From contig CM060124.1 of assembly GCA_030522415.1 (NCBI GenBank), positions 29,360,954 through 29,424,953 on the forward strand: a stretch of DNA of 64,000 nt. The letters are read 5' to 3'. The position numbers and the translations under genes were made by a program. The notes under the pieces were generated by a model that did not search any database, was not told the origin of the DNA, and saw nothing but the letters and a program-made list of their open reading frames with translations. The DNA is from Channallabes apus. Lineage: Eukaryota > Chordata > Actinopteri > Siluriformes > Clariidae. Shown one piece after another: positions 51,663-64,000 of this stretch (position 1 is its first letter; each line of letters begins with the position of its first letter).

Positions 51663-52397
51663 CTAACCCTGGTCTTCTATACATGTAGGTTCGTTCTGAC
51701 TGAGAGAGAGAGGTAGAGACACTTTGACTTTTACAATGTGTTCTGTATTTGTACTAGGCACATTAAAACAAAGTGACATAATAGATAGATTAGCAAAATA
51801 GTATTTAGATGAATAACTAAAATGTACACATTAAATAGATGAATAAATATACATGTAAATAAATGAAATAAAAAGAGCATTCTCTTAAATTTAATTGCGT
51901 GTAAAAACAAGTTCAGATGATCGTAAAGACACCACACTCGTCACAACAACACACTGTCATGAACGTTTTTTTCTATAAATAGAAATTAAAATCTACCAGG
52001 ATAAAATTTTTAATTTTTTTTGTTTCTGGCTAATATTGTCATGGTGTCATAGTCTGTGCCTAGTGTTATTTTGTTCTTATATAATATAAATAATATTTAT
52101 ATTATATTTTATATTTATGAATATATTTGTATAATATTATATGTTAATATACTGTAAATTAAACCTTTTCATTTTCATAACGCTCAGTTATGTAATTACA
52201 GTCATGTTCAGTAACAGGATGGAATCGATTACCTTAGTAACAACAACAGCAAACATTATGTTACAGTAAGACTACAAAAAAAAAAAATTGGTTTTACACT
52301 CCGCTTCTTGTTCACTAATTTGCCTGAAAGCGTAAACGTTCAGACCCCTATTTTGTGTATTAAACAAATATTATGTACAAACATATATATACATATA
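51663..52397. other. AT-rich, no gene
   Basis: AT-rich sequence with TATA/ATAT stretches near 52079-52150. No coding or repeat family recognised. Confidence 0.6.
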
Positions 52398-52545
52398 TTC
52401 ATTCATTCATTCATTCATCTTCTATACCGCTTAATCCTGTGTTCAGGGTCGCGGGGGACCTGGAGCCTATCCCAGGAGACTTCGGGCACTAGGCGGGGTA
52501 CACCCTGGACAGGGTGCCAATCCATCGCAGGGCAACATATAAACA
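52398..52545 (-). repeat. 3' end of a fish LINE-type repeat with (ATTC)n
   Basis: (ATTC)n followed by CTTCTATACCGCTTAATCC ... AGGGTCGCGGGGGACCTGGA ... CCAATCCATCGCAGGGC, a widespread fish repeat. The simple-repeat side suggests a minus-strand 3' end. Class (RTE-like) is from memory of the pattern and not certain. Confidence 0.5.
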
Positions 52546-53061
52546 TATATTATATTATTATGTTATTCAAGTTTGGGGGGGGAAATAAAGTGTCTTCCTA
52601 TTTGCATATTTGTTTAATACACAAATCAGGAGTCTTCTTTATTTCTCTCCCCCCAAGCTTGAATAACACGTCTTCTGTCATACAATTAATAAATAATGTT
52701 TAGTGCCCCCTTACTAGAGTAAGACAAAAATTTTTGCACTTACTAATTCTGTAAACATAAATTTAAAGACATGTTTATATGGTTTCTGTGATATAAAGAT
52801 GGATGTTGGATGTTCTTTTAAATTAACCCTCTATAGCATGGTGTTGACCTCAGACAACAAACCACTAATTTGGCCCACACACCGACCCTTTAAATTGTTT
52901 TAGGTAAAACATCCCACTAAAAGCCTGAGGATAAGTCTGTGATGAAAGATATTTAACGTGGGCATTGGTGTTCCCTTCTGTCTGGGGGTAAAACAGTCGT
53001 AAAAAGTCCTTTTAGAGACTATAGCCAGCTTGGACACACTGTTAGCATGAGGTTAAACAAA

Positions 53062-53106
<45 letters not shown>

Positions 53107-54023
53107 AAATATAGGGGTGGGGTGGATTCAAAAGAATTATTTAAGATTGTATGGAATGTGAATGAGGCTTTATACTTTCAAGTTGTATATCACAGAAGGC
53201 TTGTGCAAAAGTGTCAAGAATCTGGCAAGTTTTTCCAGTTCCACAACTGCTGGGGGGGTATACAGGAGAAACGATCCATCACACCCATTCCAGTTCCTGA
53301 TGTGCTACTCGACACCACAGCCCACTTGATGGTCATGGTTGGAAAGAAAGGGAGGTGCAAGGTACACCTAAAGCCAAGTGCCAAAAGACGTGACCTCCAC
53401 CTCTGTTTCACATCCACTAGAACTGTTTCCTGGAGGTTCCATACAGAATAATGCAAACTGTGCTTTATATTTTAAAAAAAAAAAAAAAAAAAACGATTTC
53501 TGATTTTAATTTCTGATCAAAAGACCGGAATGAACTAAATGACTCAAATAAAAAAACAACATTTGTTCATTTTGACGAACGAGATTTATTGCATGTTGTA
53601 CGTCTTATTTCCCATTTTTTCTCTCTCTCTCTGACTTTAAAAAGCCTCAGGACTTCAAAAAGCATTAAGGTGTCAGAGCTGCTCACTGTGAAACACCCCT
53701 ACCCAGCTGCAAATGAACATACAAATGAACCTGACAATCCTCTGCTTAAAAGTAGCTATTTACGTAAGTAAAAATGAAATAGAGGATATAATAATCACAG
53801 ATTCTGCTCCACTGTGGATAGTCACATGATCTTACATGATGATTGTTTCAGTGGCAGCTATTCTTTACTTAGAGGTCTGTTATGTTCATGCTATTTCTGT
53901 TCATGTTCGTTCTAGCGTAAAATATTTTCAGCAGCAGAAATAATAATAGTTTTGGTAATTCTGGCTTCTTCTCTCCAGCCATTGTTCGCTGCAGGCAGGG
54001 GAGCACCATGGCAGGATAGGTGA

Positions 54024-54057
<34 letters not shown>

Positions 54058-54925
54058 TATTTTTAGCCGTGCTGTATTTATAAGGAGAGTCGTGTCAAGT
54101 TGGTTACTTTTGATAGTGTGGTGTTTGATTTGACATTACATCATTTACAATTTTGGCAGTATCAAGTTCAGAGAGCAGGAAGTGAATAAAGATGCAACAA
54201 TACAAAGAAGACAGAGCAGCAAAATATTTCAGCACTATAAATCCAACATAATGCTTGTTGTTGTTGCTGCTGTTAAGAGAATCGATCACACCCGGTTACT
54301 GTATTTACATAACCGAGTGAAGGGATGCGTTTGAATAAAAAGGCGTGCCAGCTTTGCTTTGAAGATAGCGGTTGTGCAACGGGAGGCAATCCGTGCAGGG
54401 GGTGTTTCAGCACATAACACTAGCAGATAGCCGCCACCTTAGCCCTTTTTCCCCTCAGATAGAGCAGGTCTGTTTGCTATTACTTTATTTAATTAATTTA
54501 TTATTATAATTATAATTAGGGCCCAAGCATTATGACATCAGCCCTACATATCATAGTGTGTGAGGGCAATATTGTTCTTCTAAGGAATTTTCCCCCACCA
54601 TCAGGGATTTTTTGGGGGGGTCTTAACTTGCTCAAAAGGTAAAAAAAAAAAAAAATTTGGCAGACGGATTCATTAGGACAATAACCTTACCCTAAAACGT
54701 ATACACACAAAAGCCGGTACACATTTAGAGCTCATTGAGCTGAATCATCTCTCATACGCCGCACTCCACACACTCTACTCTCACCAACTTAAAGCATGCA
54801 CCAGAGAGATAAATAACAGAGAATAATTTATTATTATTATTATTATTATTATTATATTCTTTTATTGATCATATACACAAGAGTCGCTTTATCTTTGACT
54901 TTAACTTACTCTTTTATTTAATATA
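52546..54925. other. no gene; microsatellites and a short repeat fragment
   Basis: (TA)n at about 53066-53090, an A-run at 53474-53492, (ATT)n at about 54027-54056 and 54827-54853. 54522-54610 (GGGCCCAAGCATTATGACAT ... GTTCTTCTAAGGA) is a fragment of a common fish repeat. Open frames near 53100-53450 on both strands lack recognisable domains. Confidence 0.5.
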
Positions 54926-55309
54926 CAGTTGAAACCAGACATTTACATAAACTTCAGGGGAAAAAAACACAAAAACTTTTTGTTTTTTAATGTCAAACCT
55001 TAAATCAGAGTAAACCTTTCCTGGGGGGTGTTCTTCGTACGTCGCTAACTAAGTTAGCTGGATTTGATTGTTGTGGATTTGTCCTGATCTTGGATTGTTT
55101 TGTTCTTCGACGGTCATCTCGCATTTGCTGTCATAGCAACACGTCCGTAAGCTTGAACCTGCTCATTAGCAGCTTTATTTCATGTAAACAGGATTAAGGC
55201 TGCGCTCCTGCCGGATTATGATTTGTTGAAATGGTGAGGTCACATCTGATTGGTTAAAGTGCACGACTGACGTGGACTGACTCACGTGGGGAAAGAAAAG
55301 TATCTTGCA

Positions 55310-55350
<41 letters not shown>

Positions 55351-55361
55351 TATTTGATAGC

Positions 55362-55404
<43 letters not shown>

Positions 55405-55407
<3 letters not shown>

Positions 55408-57019
55408 GGGCGGACTGGCCATCGGGAGCACCGGGACATTTCCCGGTGGCCTGACGGTCGTTCTGGCCTGCCGGTTGCTGCTGTGCAGACGATCAGCCTG
55501 GCATGTGATAGGCTGGTGTGCAACTACTAATTAATTGACGGATCTCTCAATCTACGAATCAGGCAATGGAAAGGGAAGATTAGACGATCAGGAGGGAAAA
55601 TTACACTCCCACATGACCCCCCCACATGACCTCCCACATGACCCAATGTCAGCGACGCACTGCCTAATATCTGGCTATATCCAGAGACGGGGTATATCTG
55701 ACTAAATCGTTCAAAAAATGGAGCGTAAACGCAAAGGAGGAGCAGAGAGAGAGAGAGAGAGAGAGCGTATAAAAAGGGAAAAAGTCCCGGCCGCAGACGC
55801 AGCAAGCTGCTGCAAAATCCCAGCCATGTTCGCCAGTAAGGGAACAGGTCGGTCAAGATTACATTTACATTATATTTATAATAATTTGGCAGACGAACAC
55901 TTTCTCCAAATCACTTAGATAATCACAATAGATAAAATTAAACCAACAAACGAGCAACAATATGTAAGTGCTGCTGTGCTGTGTCAAGTCTCGGTTCGTC
56001 TACATGTAGCATATTTTTAATATAATAAATAAAAATGAATAAAACGTAGACAGAATAGTGTTAGTGGGTCAAATTGTTTAAAATAATAAATAAATCAAGT
56101 AGATGGTATGGAAAAGAATACAGTATTAGTTATTTTGATTTTTCATTTCTAGTCTACAATATGCAGTCTGCAATGTTTGTTTATTTATTTATTTATTTAG
56201 AAAAGGTGAGGAAGGAAGCAGCAGTAGCAGTAGTGCTGCAAATGCTCCTGCTGTTGAGCTACAGTAGAGGTGGTGGACAGTCCAGCGTTAGAGTCAGAGC
56301 AGGAACCTTCAGGTAAAGTTTAAGATAAGCAAAACTAAACATGCAGGCAGCAGCTATACTTTTTAAACAACATGTGCTTTTTATGATTTATAAGATCAGT
56401 AGTAGGACTGTGATTTTGGGGACATACAACTGATGGCTGCACAATTATAAATACAGATTATTGAACACGCTTATTTCATATTGCAGAGCAACTAGATGTG
56501 CAGAGTGAGAGAGAGAAGGATTCAGGGAAAGATGAAGGAGACAGTGAAAGCCGGTGCACTAGTAGTGCTAATTACTTACTGTTTACTCTTACTGGTCTGT
56601 TCCACATAATGCCATAATTGAGTAAACATTGTTATCTGTTACTTACGCTGTCATAGGTTTTGTTAAGTTTATTTGTGTTTCTGATACATTTGGTATACTA
56701 GAGTTGAGCACTGAAAATACATAAAATGTAAAATTTCAACATGTGAATGTGTCTCTTATCTCTTTTAAAAAGCCAATTTTCTATTTGTCATTGGTTTGGT
56801 AGTATAAATGGTGTTTTCCTAGTGAGTTGTTAAGGGTTATTTTTTTTTTTTCATTTATATTGCATCTGGTAGTCTACTGTACCTGTTACAATAATAGGGT
56901 TCGCCTACAAGTTTATCAGTCCAGTAGATTACATGAATAGGGTGGTGGTGACTGCAGCAGCAGAGGTGGCCTGGGAGTGGAGTCAAATTCCCGGCCTGAA
57001 TTATTGTCCCAGTCCGCCA

Positions 57020-57022
<3 letters not shown>
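55405..57022 (+). mobile_element. internally deleted hAT-like element
   Basis: Begins CAGGGGCGGACTGGCCATCG and ends CCCAGTCCGCCACTG, inserted in a TA repeat so the 8-bp duplication (TATATATA) cannot be verified. A start of a hAT-type transposase is readable (see 55718). Confidence 0.65.
55718..55917 (+). pseudogene. N-terminal piece of a hAT-type transposase
   Basis: ATG and a basic Lys/Arg/Glu-rich start followed by ADAASCCKIPAMFASKG, which resembles N-termini of fish hAT-derived ZMYM1-like transposases. It ends after about 66 codons. The zinc finger and catalytic region are absent. A possible later exon-like piece is near 56480-56550. Confidence 0.5.
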
Positions 57023-57077
<55 letters not shown>

Positions 57078-57081
<4 letters not shown>

Positions 57082-57476
57082 GCTATCAAATATTATATTA
57101 GAACATAAATTCATAGTTTTTTTATTATTATAATAAACTCTAGGCACGAGACAGCCCTCAAGACCATTAATTCAAATTCTTGTATGATGTTTATTTTGTA
57201 ACACATTTATTTTTCAGGGGTTCGTCATGAATATGCAAATAAATATTTATAAATGTAATACAAATATTTTTTTTATAATGAAAAATTGGACAAAACTAAT
57301 TTTATTATAAAATAAACAATATAAAAGTATACATGTTTTTGAAAAAAAATATTAATATTTCTATTTTTCCATATGCAACATATTTATTTTCATATTTCTT
57401 ATTTTATATTATTTTCTCATGTAATTTGTAAAACATATGCACATATTATGTTCTAATATAATATTTGATAGCGATT
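57078..57476. mobile_element. MITE of about 400 bp
   Basis: Long terminal inverted repeats: AATTGCTATCAAATATTATA at the left and its near-perfect inverse (ATAATATTTGATAGCGATT) at the right, about 29 bp each. AT-rich interior, no coding capacity. A fragment of the same end occurs near 55349-55365. Confidence 0.7.
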
Positions 57477-58819
57477 ATGTGTGTGTGTGGGGGGGGGGAT
57501 CCATGGCAGGGAAGCATTTCAGCGCATAACAGGTGTTACAAAAAAATTTAGCTCGTTCTTTTGTCATTTCGTCAACCAATCAAAGGGCTTGTGATCAGTG
57601 TTTCTACTGTCGATGCATATCGCCTTTTAAACCAACACACGAACGCGCAATAATCCTAGACAACTCAATCCGGCCAGACTAATCATCAACAACAGGTGTG
57701 CTGGAAGAACCAACTTAGCCAGGTCTTAATTAGCACGATGATCTCATCTTAGATGTGTCAATTCATCCCGGATGTGTCAAGCGACGTACGAAGAACACCC
57801 CCTGTTTTAGATCAATAAATATTTACATATTTTTTGCAACTGTCAGATTCAAAGGAGGGATAATTTTAAGGATTTTTTCTTTTTTGTACATTTCATCAGT
57901 CAAAAATTTACATACATTTCCTTAGTGCTTGGTAGCCCTGAAACAGTTTCACTTGGGCCAAACGTTTCAGGTCTCCTTCCACAAGTTTTCTACAGTAGTT
58001 TGCTGGGATTTTGGGGATTCTTGCACTCACCTTTTCAGTGCCGCCCACTAATTTTCTCTGTGATTGAGATCAGGGCTTTGTAATGGCCACTTCAATACTT
58101 TGGCTTTGTTGACCTTAAGACGATTTGTAACTAATTTGGAGGTATGCTTGGGGTCATTGTCCATTTGGAAGACCCATTTTCATCCAAGCTTTAACTTCTT
58201 GATGTCTTCAGATATTGCTTCAATGCAGTATATACGCATAATTTCTTTTCTCATGATGCCATTTATTTTGTGAAATGCACAAGTCCCTTCTGCTGCAAAG
58301 CAGCCCCACAACATTATACCCTCAACCCCCACCCCCACACTTCACGGTCGCAATGGTGTTCAGAGGCTTCAAAACTTCGCCCTTTCTCCTCCAAACATAC
58401 CGTTTATTATTATGGCTTTTGTTTCATCAGACCATAGGACATGTCTCCAGAAATTAAGATTTTTGTCCCCATGTGTAGTTGCAAACTGTAGTCTGGTTTT
58501 GTTCATGGTGTTTTTGAAGTAATGGCTTTCTCCTCCCAACCTAAACTTTCAACTCATGGTGGTACAGGACTCGTTTTATTGTTAATGACACTTACTACCA
58601 GTCTTACCAGTTTCAGGCAGCAACTTCACAAGGTTTGCTGTTATCCTGCTGTGTTATCACACATTTCGCACCAAAAACAAAAACGTTCCTTAAATAAAGG
58701 ATTCTTCCATTTATTTATTTATTTTATTTTATAAGTGGTGAATGTAAATATTTCATGTAAATATCTGGTTTCAACTGTACATTTATTTATTATTACTCTT
58801 TCTACACTATTGAGTTCTT

Positions 58820-59028
58820 CACTGAAAAAAATATAACTTAAAAAAATTGAAGTAATCTGTCACACCTAATATTTTAGCATTATACTAAAGTAAAAAAAAA
58901 AAAAAAGATTCATCCAGAAGCATAAATTAGACACCTTAGTTTAAAAGAGCAAATTAATATTTTTTTAACTAATGGAATGAGAGAAAAACACATTAAACGA
59001 ACGACAGCTAGGTTGACTTTTTTCAGTG
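58820..59028. mobile_element. short MITE with CACTGAAAAA ends
   Basis: 209 bp from CACTGAAAAAAAT to its inverse TTTTTTCAGTG. The CACTG ends would suit EnSpm/CACTA or Chapaev-type elements. Target duplication not clear. Confidence 0.5.
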
Positions 59029-60870
59029 TTGTTTGTTTAAACAAGAGACGTGTTTTTTAAACATTCATGGCGTGTATACCTTTTAAACACGCAAAAGAAT
59101 ATACAGTAAATAAATACATTTCAGAGAAAAACAATAAATGAAAAGGAAATAGGGGCGTTTCTCAGTAAAACGAATCATTTGGTGCTGAATCGGTTCTTGT
59201 GAAACAGTGAGGCGGCTCGTCGTGTCTGTACGAGTCATTTGCGTCACAGAGGTGTGTGTCTGTAGCAGGACTCAGATAATACCCCTGTTCTTCTTTTATA
59301 ACACATCCCTCAGTCGTTTGTTCCAAGGACTTAAATTTTCGTTCCTGCTTGGGTGTGTGTGGGTGTGTGTGTGTGTGTGTGTTCATCGAGGGTGTGGATA
59401 ATTTATTCTAAAAAAGAAAGCAAGGAGAGGAGAGGAGAGGACACACCTGGAACACCTGGAGATAATATTCTTCACAATATTTATAGCAGAATAAAAAAAT
59501 AAAAAAAAAAAGGTAATTCTCTTTTTTTCTTACCTTGTTATATGTTATAAATGCATGTCTCCCCCCCCCCCCCCCTATTTATTTATGTATTTATTTATTT
59601 ATTTATTTAATGATGGGTGGGTCTGGATTTAATTGATTAGTTGTTTTTTTATTTATTTGTTTGTTTGTTTATTAAGAAAGAAAGAAAGAAAGACATATAT
59701 TATAGTTCAAAATGATAATGGTTCATGACAATCCTGAGACACGGAGTGTTCTTCCTGGTCTTGAGCTCACAATTACCGACTGATACGCAGTTTTTTCCTA
59801 AAGACAAGGTTCACTGCATTGTCAAGACAAGCAAAGCGGGTTCGTAGAGAGCAGCACATTAATGTTTTACTTCAACATACCGCTGAAAGAAAACGCATTT
59901 CCAATCGGGAAATTTTTTTTTGAAAAAAATTAAATCATTTAATTTAAGTTAGTAAGTATTTAAATTTCTTTTAAGCTATAAATTAAATTATGCTGAGGTA
60001 AAACTTTAACGGGATTGCAAAACTGCAAAGAATTAAAAATCAACAAAGATAAACAATCTAACATGGATTATAAACAGATTTATCAACGGGTTTGGTTGTA
60101 AAATGGTGAATGAGCAACCAACTTCGTGTGTGTTCAGGTCACTTCTAGCTTGAATTTACATCAGATCACCATGAACTACACAACACTGAGATAAAACAAA
60201 AATTTACTTTTAAAATTTTTACTTTTAAATTTAAATTATACTTTTTTATCTACCTTTACATTTATAAAAAATCAGTCAATCTGTTTGAACCGAGGCCAGT
60301 TTATTGTACTATAAAATTCTTGTTTTCAATTTTAACTACTATTCTGCTAGAAATGATTAACAATACTAATACCTGGATCTTATTATTTTATCAAAACCAA
60401 CTCGGATCCCTTCACATCGATTTATTTCACTGTAAATGTTTCAAATTAATGCTCTTTAAAATTCATATATTCGACCCAAAACTTTTTAGTCTATTAAAAA
60501 TCGAATACTTTATACCCTTTACTGACGAGTGAAATCTGCTGCACTGTTTGCCTCGGGGCGCCTGGTAATGTGCACCTTATGGTACACAAAGGAAATGTCT
60601 CTTTACATACCTTTCAGGTGCGCGTACCACTTACACAGCAACTAGACTAAACAGCAAGAGCGAGAGAGAATGCCTGAGGGGTTTTTTTTTTCGTTTAGTT
60701 TTGTTATTCATTTTTGCACTTTACCAATAAAACACATTGAACTCGTCACAGATCTCTCATCCCTAATTACAAAGACCAGACACGGTGCTACTGTCATTCT
60801 GTGGCCCTTTTGTTGCGTACACCAGAGCACTTCCTGCTTTCACAAGCTCGTAAAGTGTTTCGTTAAGTGT

Positions 60871-60913
<43 letters not shown>

Positions 60914-61033
60914 CGAAATTTCAATCACACAATAGAATGTGCAGTTTCTTTTCTCTCTCACACTAGATTTTTTTTTTAATTTCCCTTGAAATAAGTGGCT
61001 ACCATCCACCTACTATCATTTCCTCCTTACATC

Positions 61034-61081
<48 letters not shown>

Positions 61082-61100
61082 TGGTTAAATGGTAAAGTGC
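59029..61100. other. no gene; microsatellites
   Basis: (TG)n at about 59353-59381, a C-run at 59561-59574, (ATTT)n near 59575-59610, (AAT)n at about 60872-60910 and 61034-61081. No coding signal; the small frames in 60320-60966 are AT-rich chance frames. Confidence 0.6.
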
Positions 61101-64000
61101 CGTTCGCAAAGTATAAATAAGACATAATTTACTTGAAATGAAATGAAAAGATCGAAATCTACTGAAAATGTTCAAACTAATAGATCTTCATAATAAAAAT
61201 CAATTCCTGAACAATTAAATTGTAATAATATTGCTAAATTAAATATGACATTTTCTGTAGTGTAATTAATTCAATTAGTGTCTATTGAAAAATTGTAACT
61301 AGTTTCTTCTCACAAGTCCAAAGGCAGGCGGATTCATCTAATTGCCGTATACAAATTCCCTGTGGGTGAATGAGGGTGTGTGTGTGTGTGTGTGTGTGCG
61401 TGCTGTGCGTGCTGTGCGATAGATTGGCATGCGAAGATTGTCTTTATAAACCTGCAGTTCAGATCCTCAGGCTATTTAGTTCTTTACATCATTTATGATT
61501 TAATAGAAAAGCGAATTATTTATTAGAGCACATTTAAAGCGAGCATTTTAAAGCAGCAGATTAAAACTTGTCTAAGCGCAACAAAAAAAAAAGCGATGTG
61601 ATGTGAGTGGGTGTAATCATCTAACAATTTAAATCAAATCATTCAATTTATATAACGGATTAAAACAGCATGCTGGCTCTGTTGAATCCTGACAAGTCTT
61701 GTGTTTTTTTTTTGTACACTTTTCCCTTTTTTATGGAATGAAGCTCTAGGGTGAACTGCTCATCAATGTAGTACAACAAAAATTTACAACTTTGCTGATT
61801 CAATTATAATAGCATATACAGTATTTTTTAAAAGCAACTACTTAAAAAGATAAGAGTGAAATAGCTTAATCTTTATTTGTGAGCATAGAGTAGGTCCATA
61901 AGATTAATAAGAATCATTAGTGGTGTTTGCATGTACTATGGTGTCCAGGAAGAGCAGATGGCAGTGCGTACAGAGGTCACCTGCTGATGTGTTGTCTTCC
62001 AGTTGGCTCTTTGGTTGTTGTTTTCAGCTGAAGCATTAATATCACATTTGCATAAAAGGGCACAGCTCTACAGGAGGAGGTTGTAATCAAGTATCTTGTG
62101 GAGGAACTTAAACAATACTGGAAAAAGTTAAATCCTCATGGCTTGGATTTGAGGAGCATGCATATTTGAAAAAAATTGTTTTTTTTTTTTAATTCCTCAA
62201 TCCATTTCAGAGCGGTTTAAACCGGTTTAACCGGAAGGCCAGGAGGATGGCCGTAAATCACATTCTCTATTGTGAAAAATATATGTACTGTATGTATTGT
62301 GTAAGTAGAAAACCCCCCCCGCAAAAACTGCATTTAGAAAGAGTTGAGTTCCCCCTCCGCTTCCCCCCAGTGGTTTGTCCCACTGCCTCCTGCTTTCCCA
62401 GTTCAGGTCAGGTTTGTGGCTGCGGCTCAATTAATGTTGAACTCCAGTAAGTTAGGTATTTTAATCACTGTAAATAAAGTGATTCTCTTTAATGTAGTTG
62501 ATGCAGACTCATTCATAAATTAGTTGCCGCAAAAATGCTGATTACCGATGTAATTTCCCATGAATCTGCTATATTAGCGATTAAATTATTACTTATCTAG
62601 TTAACGTTATCTTGTTTACAATAGCTTGTTTACATAGTGCACTGCAGCTAACACGACAAACGCCGTTTCCCATGCGGTGTTTTATTTGTGACGACTTGGC
62701 ATAATGTTAACTTAACATTAACGGCCACAATTAGCATATTGTTTATCTGTACATTTAGTAAATGAGCACCTTGCCTAGTCCGAACTGACACCACTGTATT
62801 GTATAATCAATATCCATTCTGTTCTAAGTGTCTTAATTCATTTTAAATACAATTTGAAACCTTTTTTTTAATTCCTTGTTTTTATTGTTGTAATTCTTTT
62901 TTGGATAGTTTGAACATCACAGGCTCACCAATTTACAGTATGATCTTTCAATTTAACAAGTGTAATGTAAACAAGTTAGTTAGTATGAGTATGGAAAACA
63001 TCTTTTCCTGCATTTGTTTCTGCTTCAGAAGTCAGTCTGTGAGAGTAAAGTGAGAGTAGAGGAAGGAGCAGATTCAGGACCAGGGAGGGAGCCGGAGACA
63101 GCAGAACAAAGAGATGATATTTCCAGCACCAGCACAGGGAGCACAGTTTTTAGTTTAGATCTCATGTTTAAATTTTATTGTATGTTGATGGCTTGACTGT
63201 AAACAACATAAACAATGCAATAAATAGTTTTGAAGAAAAATCTGCTTTGTCACTGAACCTGAGAAAAACTTTGAAAATAACCATAATGGTGCAGTCTCCG
63301 TGCTACAATAATAATGATAGAAGCAAAGTTTTTCACTGTAGGGACATACTGTATCTTTATAAGTATAATTTGACTGTATTATTTGTGTCCCCTTCAAAAA
63401 TTGCTCATGAGAAATTTTATATTTATTGTCCCCCCCTACTGTTAAATGAAATTTACGCCCCTGGCCAGGAGATGACATTTTGTATATGCAAATACAATAG
63501 AGAGAGAATGACTACTTCCACTTTATATATGTAGCAGTAATTGGCATCAACTTGCTTGCTTTTTAGTCATTTAAATAACAATAATTTACATTTTTATTTT
63601 ATTTACTCTTATAGCAGTTGTATTCTGTATTTTTTTTTAAATATATAAGCAAAATGGTCTACAAAGTGAAGGGAGTTCAAGGCTATTGCTCATTGCTAAG
63701 AACACCCATATTGCTCAACCTGTCATCTCTCGATGTGGAACCTGTAGATGCGGTCATATTATTTCACCAGTTTTGACGCGTACAGTAGCTTTGGTTTAAA
63801 GTTTCACTCACACAACAATCTCTTTGTCTCTTGTAGTTTCTTTTGTCAGCATCAAAGAATCAACACTTCATACAGTCGTCTTGAGTAAATCCACTGTGAT
63901 TACAGACACCAGTTGCTGCATCTGGCAAATCTCTGACTTTTACAACAACCTGTTTGCTGTATCTTACAAATTACAGTCTTAGCTTACGAATATAACAACA
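61101..64000. other. no gene; possible hAT-related fragments near 62990-63150
   Basis: AT-rich with (TG)n at about 61376-61398. At 62990-63150 a TTCTGCTTCAG then AAGTCAGTCTGTGAGAG arrangement resembles the exon-like piece of the hAT element near 56480, so a second decayed copy may end here. No boundary found. Confidence 0.4.

Larger units (their letters stand above)
55024..57801. mobile_element. TIR element with CTG target duplication, PIF/Harbinger-like
   Basis: Terminal inverted repeats GGGGGTGTTCTTCGTACGTC and its inverse GACGTACGAAGAACACCCC, with CTG on both sides (55021-55023, 57802-57804). A 3-bp CWG-type duplication is typical of PIF/Harbinger elements. No transposase of that type is inside; instead it holds (TA)n runs, a hAT-like element and a MITE. 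Superfamily assignment is inferred from the duplication only. Confidence 0.6.
54926..58777 (-). mobile_element. degenerate Sleeping Beauty-like Tc1 transposon containing nested elements
   Basis: Begins CAGTTGAAACCAGACATTTA and ends ATCTGGTTTCAACTG, with TA at 54924-54925 and 58778-58779. The minus strand from about 58700 to 57900 has decayed transposase wording, including the CCTATGGTCTGATGAAAC region for a catalytic block. Removing the insertion 55024-57801 restores TTTCCTGTTTTAGATCA, normal for this family. Confidence 0.8.

Noticed and set aside
53047..53456. Opposing frames of 134 and 80 codons
   Set aside because: Plus frame starts in a TA/T-run; no recognisable domain, no splice or transposon context. 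Could be a decayed repeat but not supportable.
62227..62450. Opposing 67-codon frames
   Set aside because: No conserved domain; composition and position fit a decayed repeat.

Overview
The window looks like a ray-finned (teleost) fish chromosome. Several Tc1/mariner families, L2-clade LINEs with an esterase-type ORF1, Ty3/gypsy elements, a DIRS element, hAT-type elements and dense CA/TA/GA microsatellites lie within 64 kb. Only one piece of cellular protein-coding gene is recognisable: the last coding exon of a KLF6/KLF7-type zinc-finger factor at 1178-1229 (+), with a probable long 3' UTR ending near 3905. Its earlier exons must lie left of the window. Everything else is transposon, simple repeat, or sequence in which I see no gene. 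Two stretches (5690-6130 and 6670-7090) could be conserved non-coding DNA.

From 7.4 to 27.3 kb there is a deep nest of insertions that can be read from target-site duplications. A LINE on the minus strand (body 26634-27330, tail 8235-8380) was split by a Tc1-like element (halves 8381-8671 and 25277-25834). That element holds a rearranged Ty3/gypsy element (8675-25276). The gypsy is in turn interrupted by an intact Tc1-like transposon (9136-10754), a 5'-truncated L2 (10808-16821), a full-length L2 with open ORF1 and ORF2 (16994-22062) and a probable solo LTR (23784-24645). Inside the truncated L2 sits a second gypsy, a chromovirus (12420-16374), flanked by 5-bp duplications and carrying the signature of Tf1/sushi-type self-priming.

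From 23.9 to 40.9 kb there is a direct tandem duplication (copy A 23947-35921, copy B 35922-40905). Copy A gained a complete DIRS-type tyrosine-recombinase retrotransposon (29603-34850), and copy B keeps the matching empty site. Copy A also carries a 784-bp inverted copy of sequence from 7597-8380, best explained by a template switch between transposon ends about 17 kb apart.

From 40.9 to 47.5 kb there are a 5'-truncated LINE, an inactivated Tc1-like element and an LTR-like region. The last has two kappaB-type motifs before a TATA box and a possible spliced minus-strand ORF. From 47.5 to 64 kb there are short repeats, a hAT-type MITE with an 8-bp duplication, and a Sleeping Beauty-like relic holding nested elements. 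The final 5 kb has no gene I can support. The strongest observations are the DIRS filled/empty-site pair, the self-primer match of the chromovirus, the single-frame ORF1-TGA-ORF2 layout of the full-length L2, and the inverted template-switch tract.
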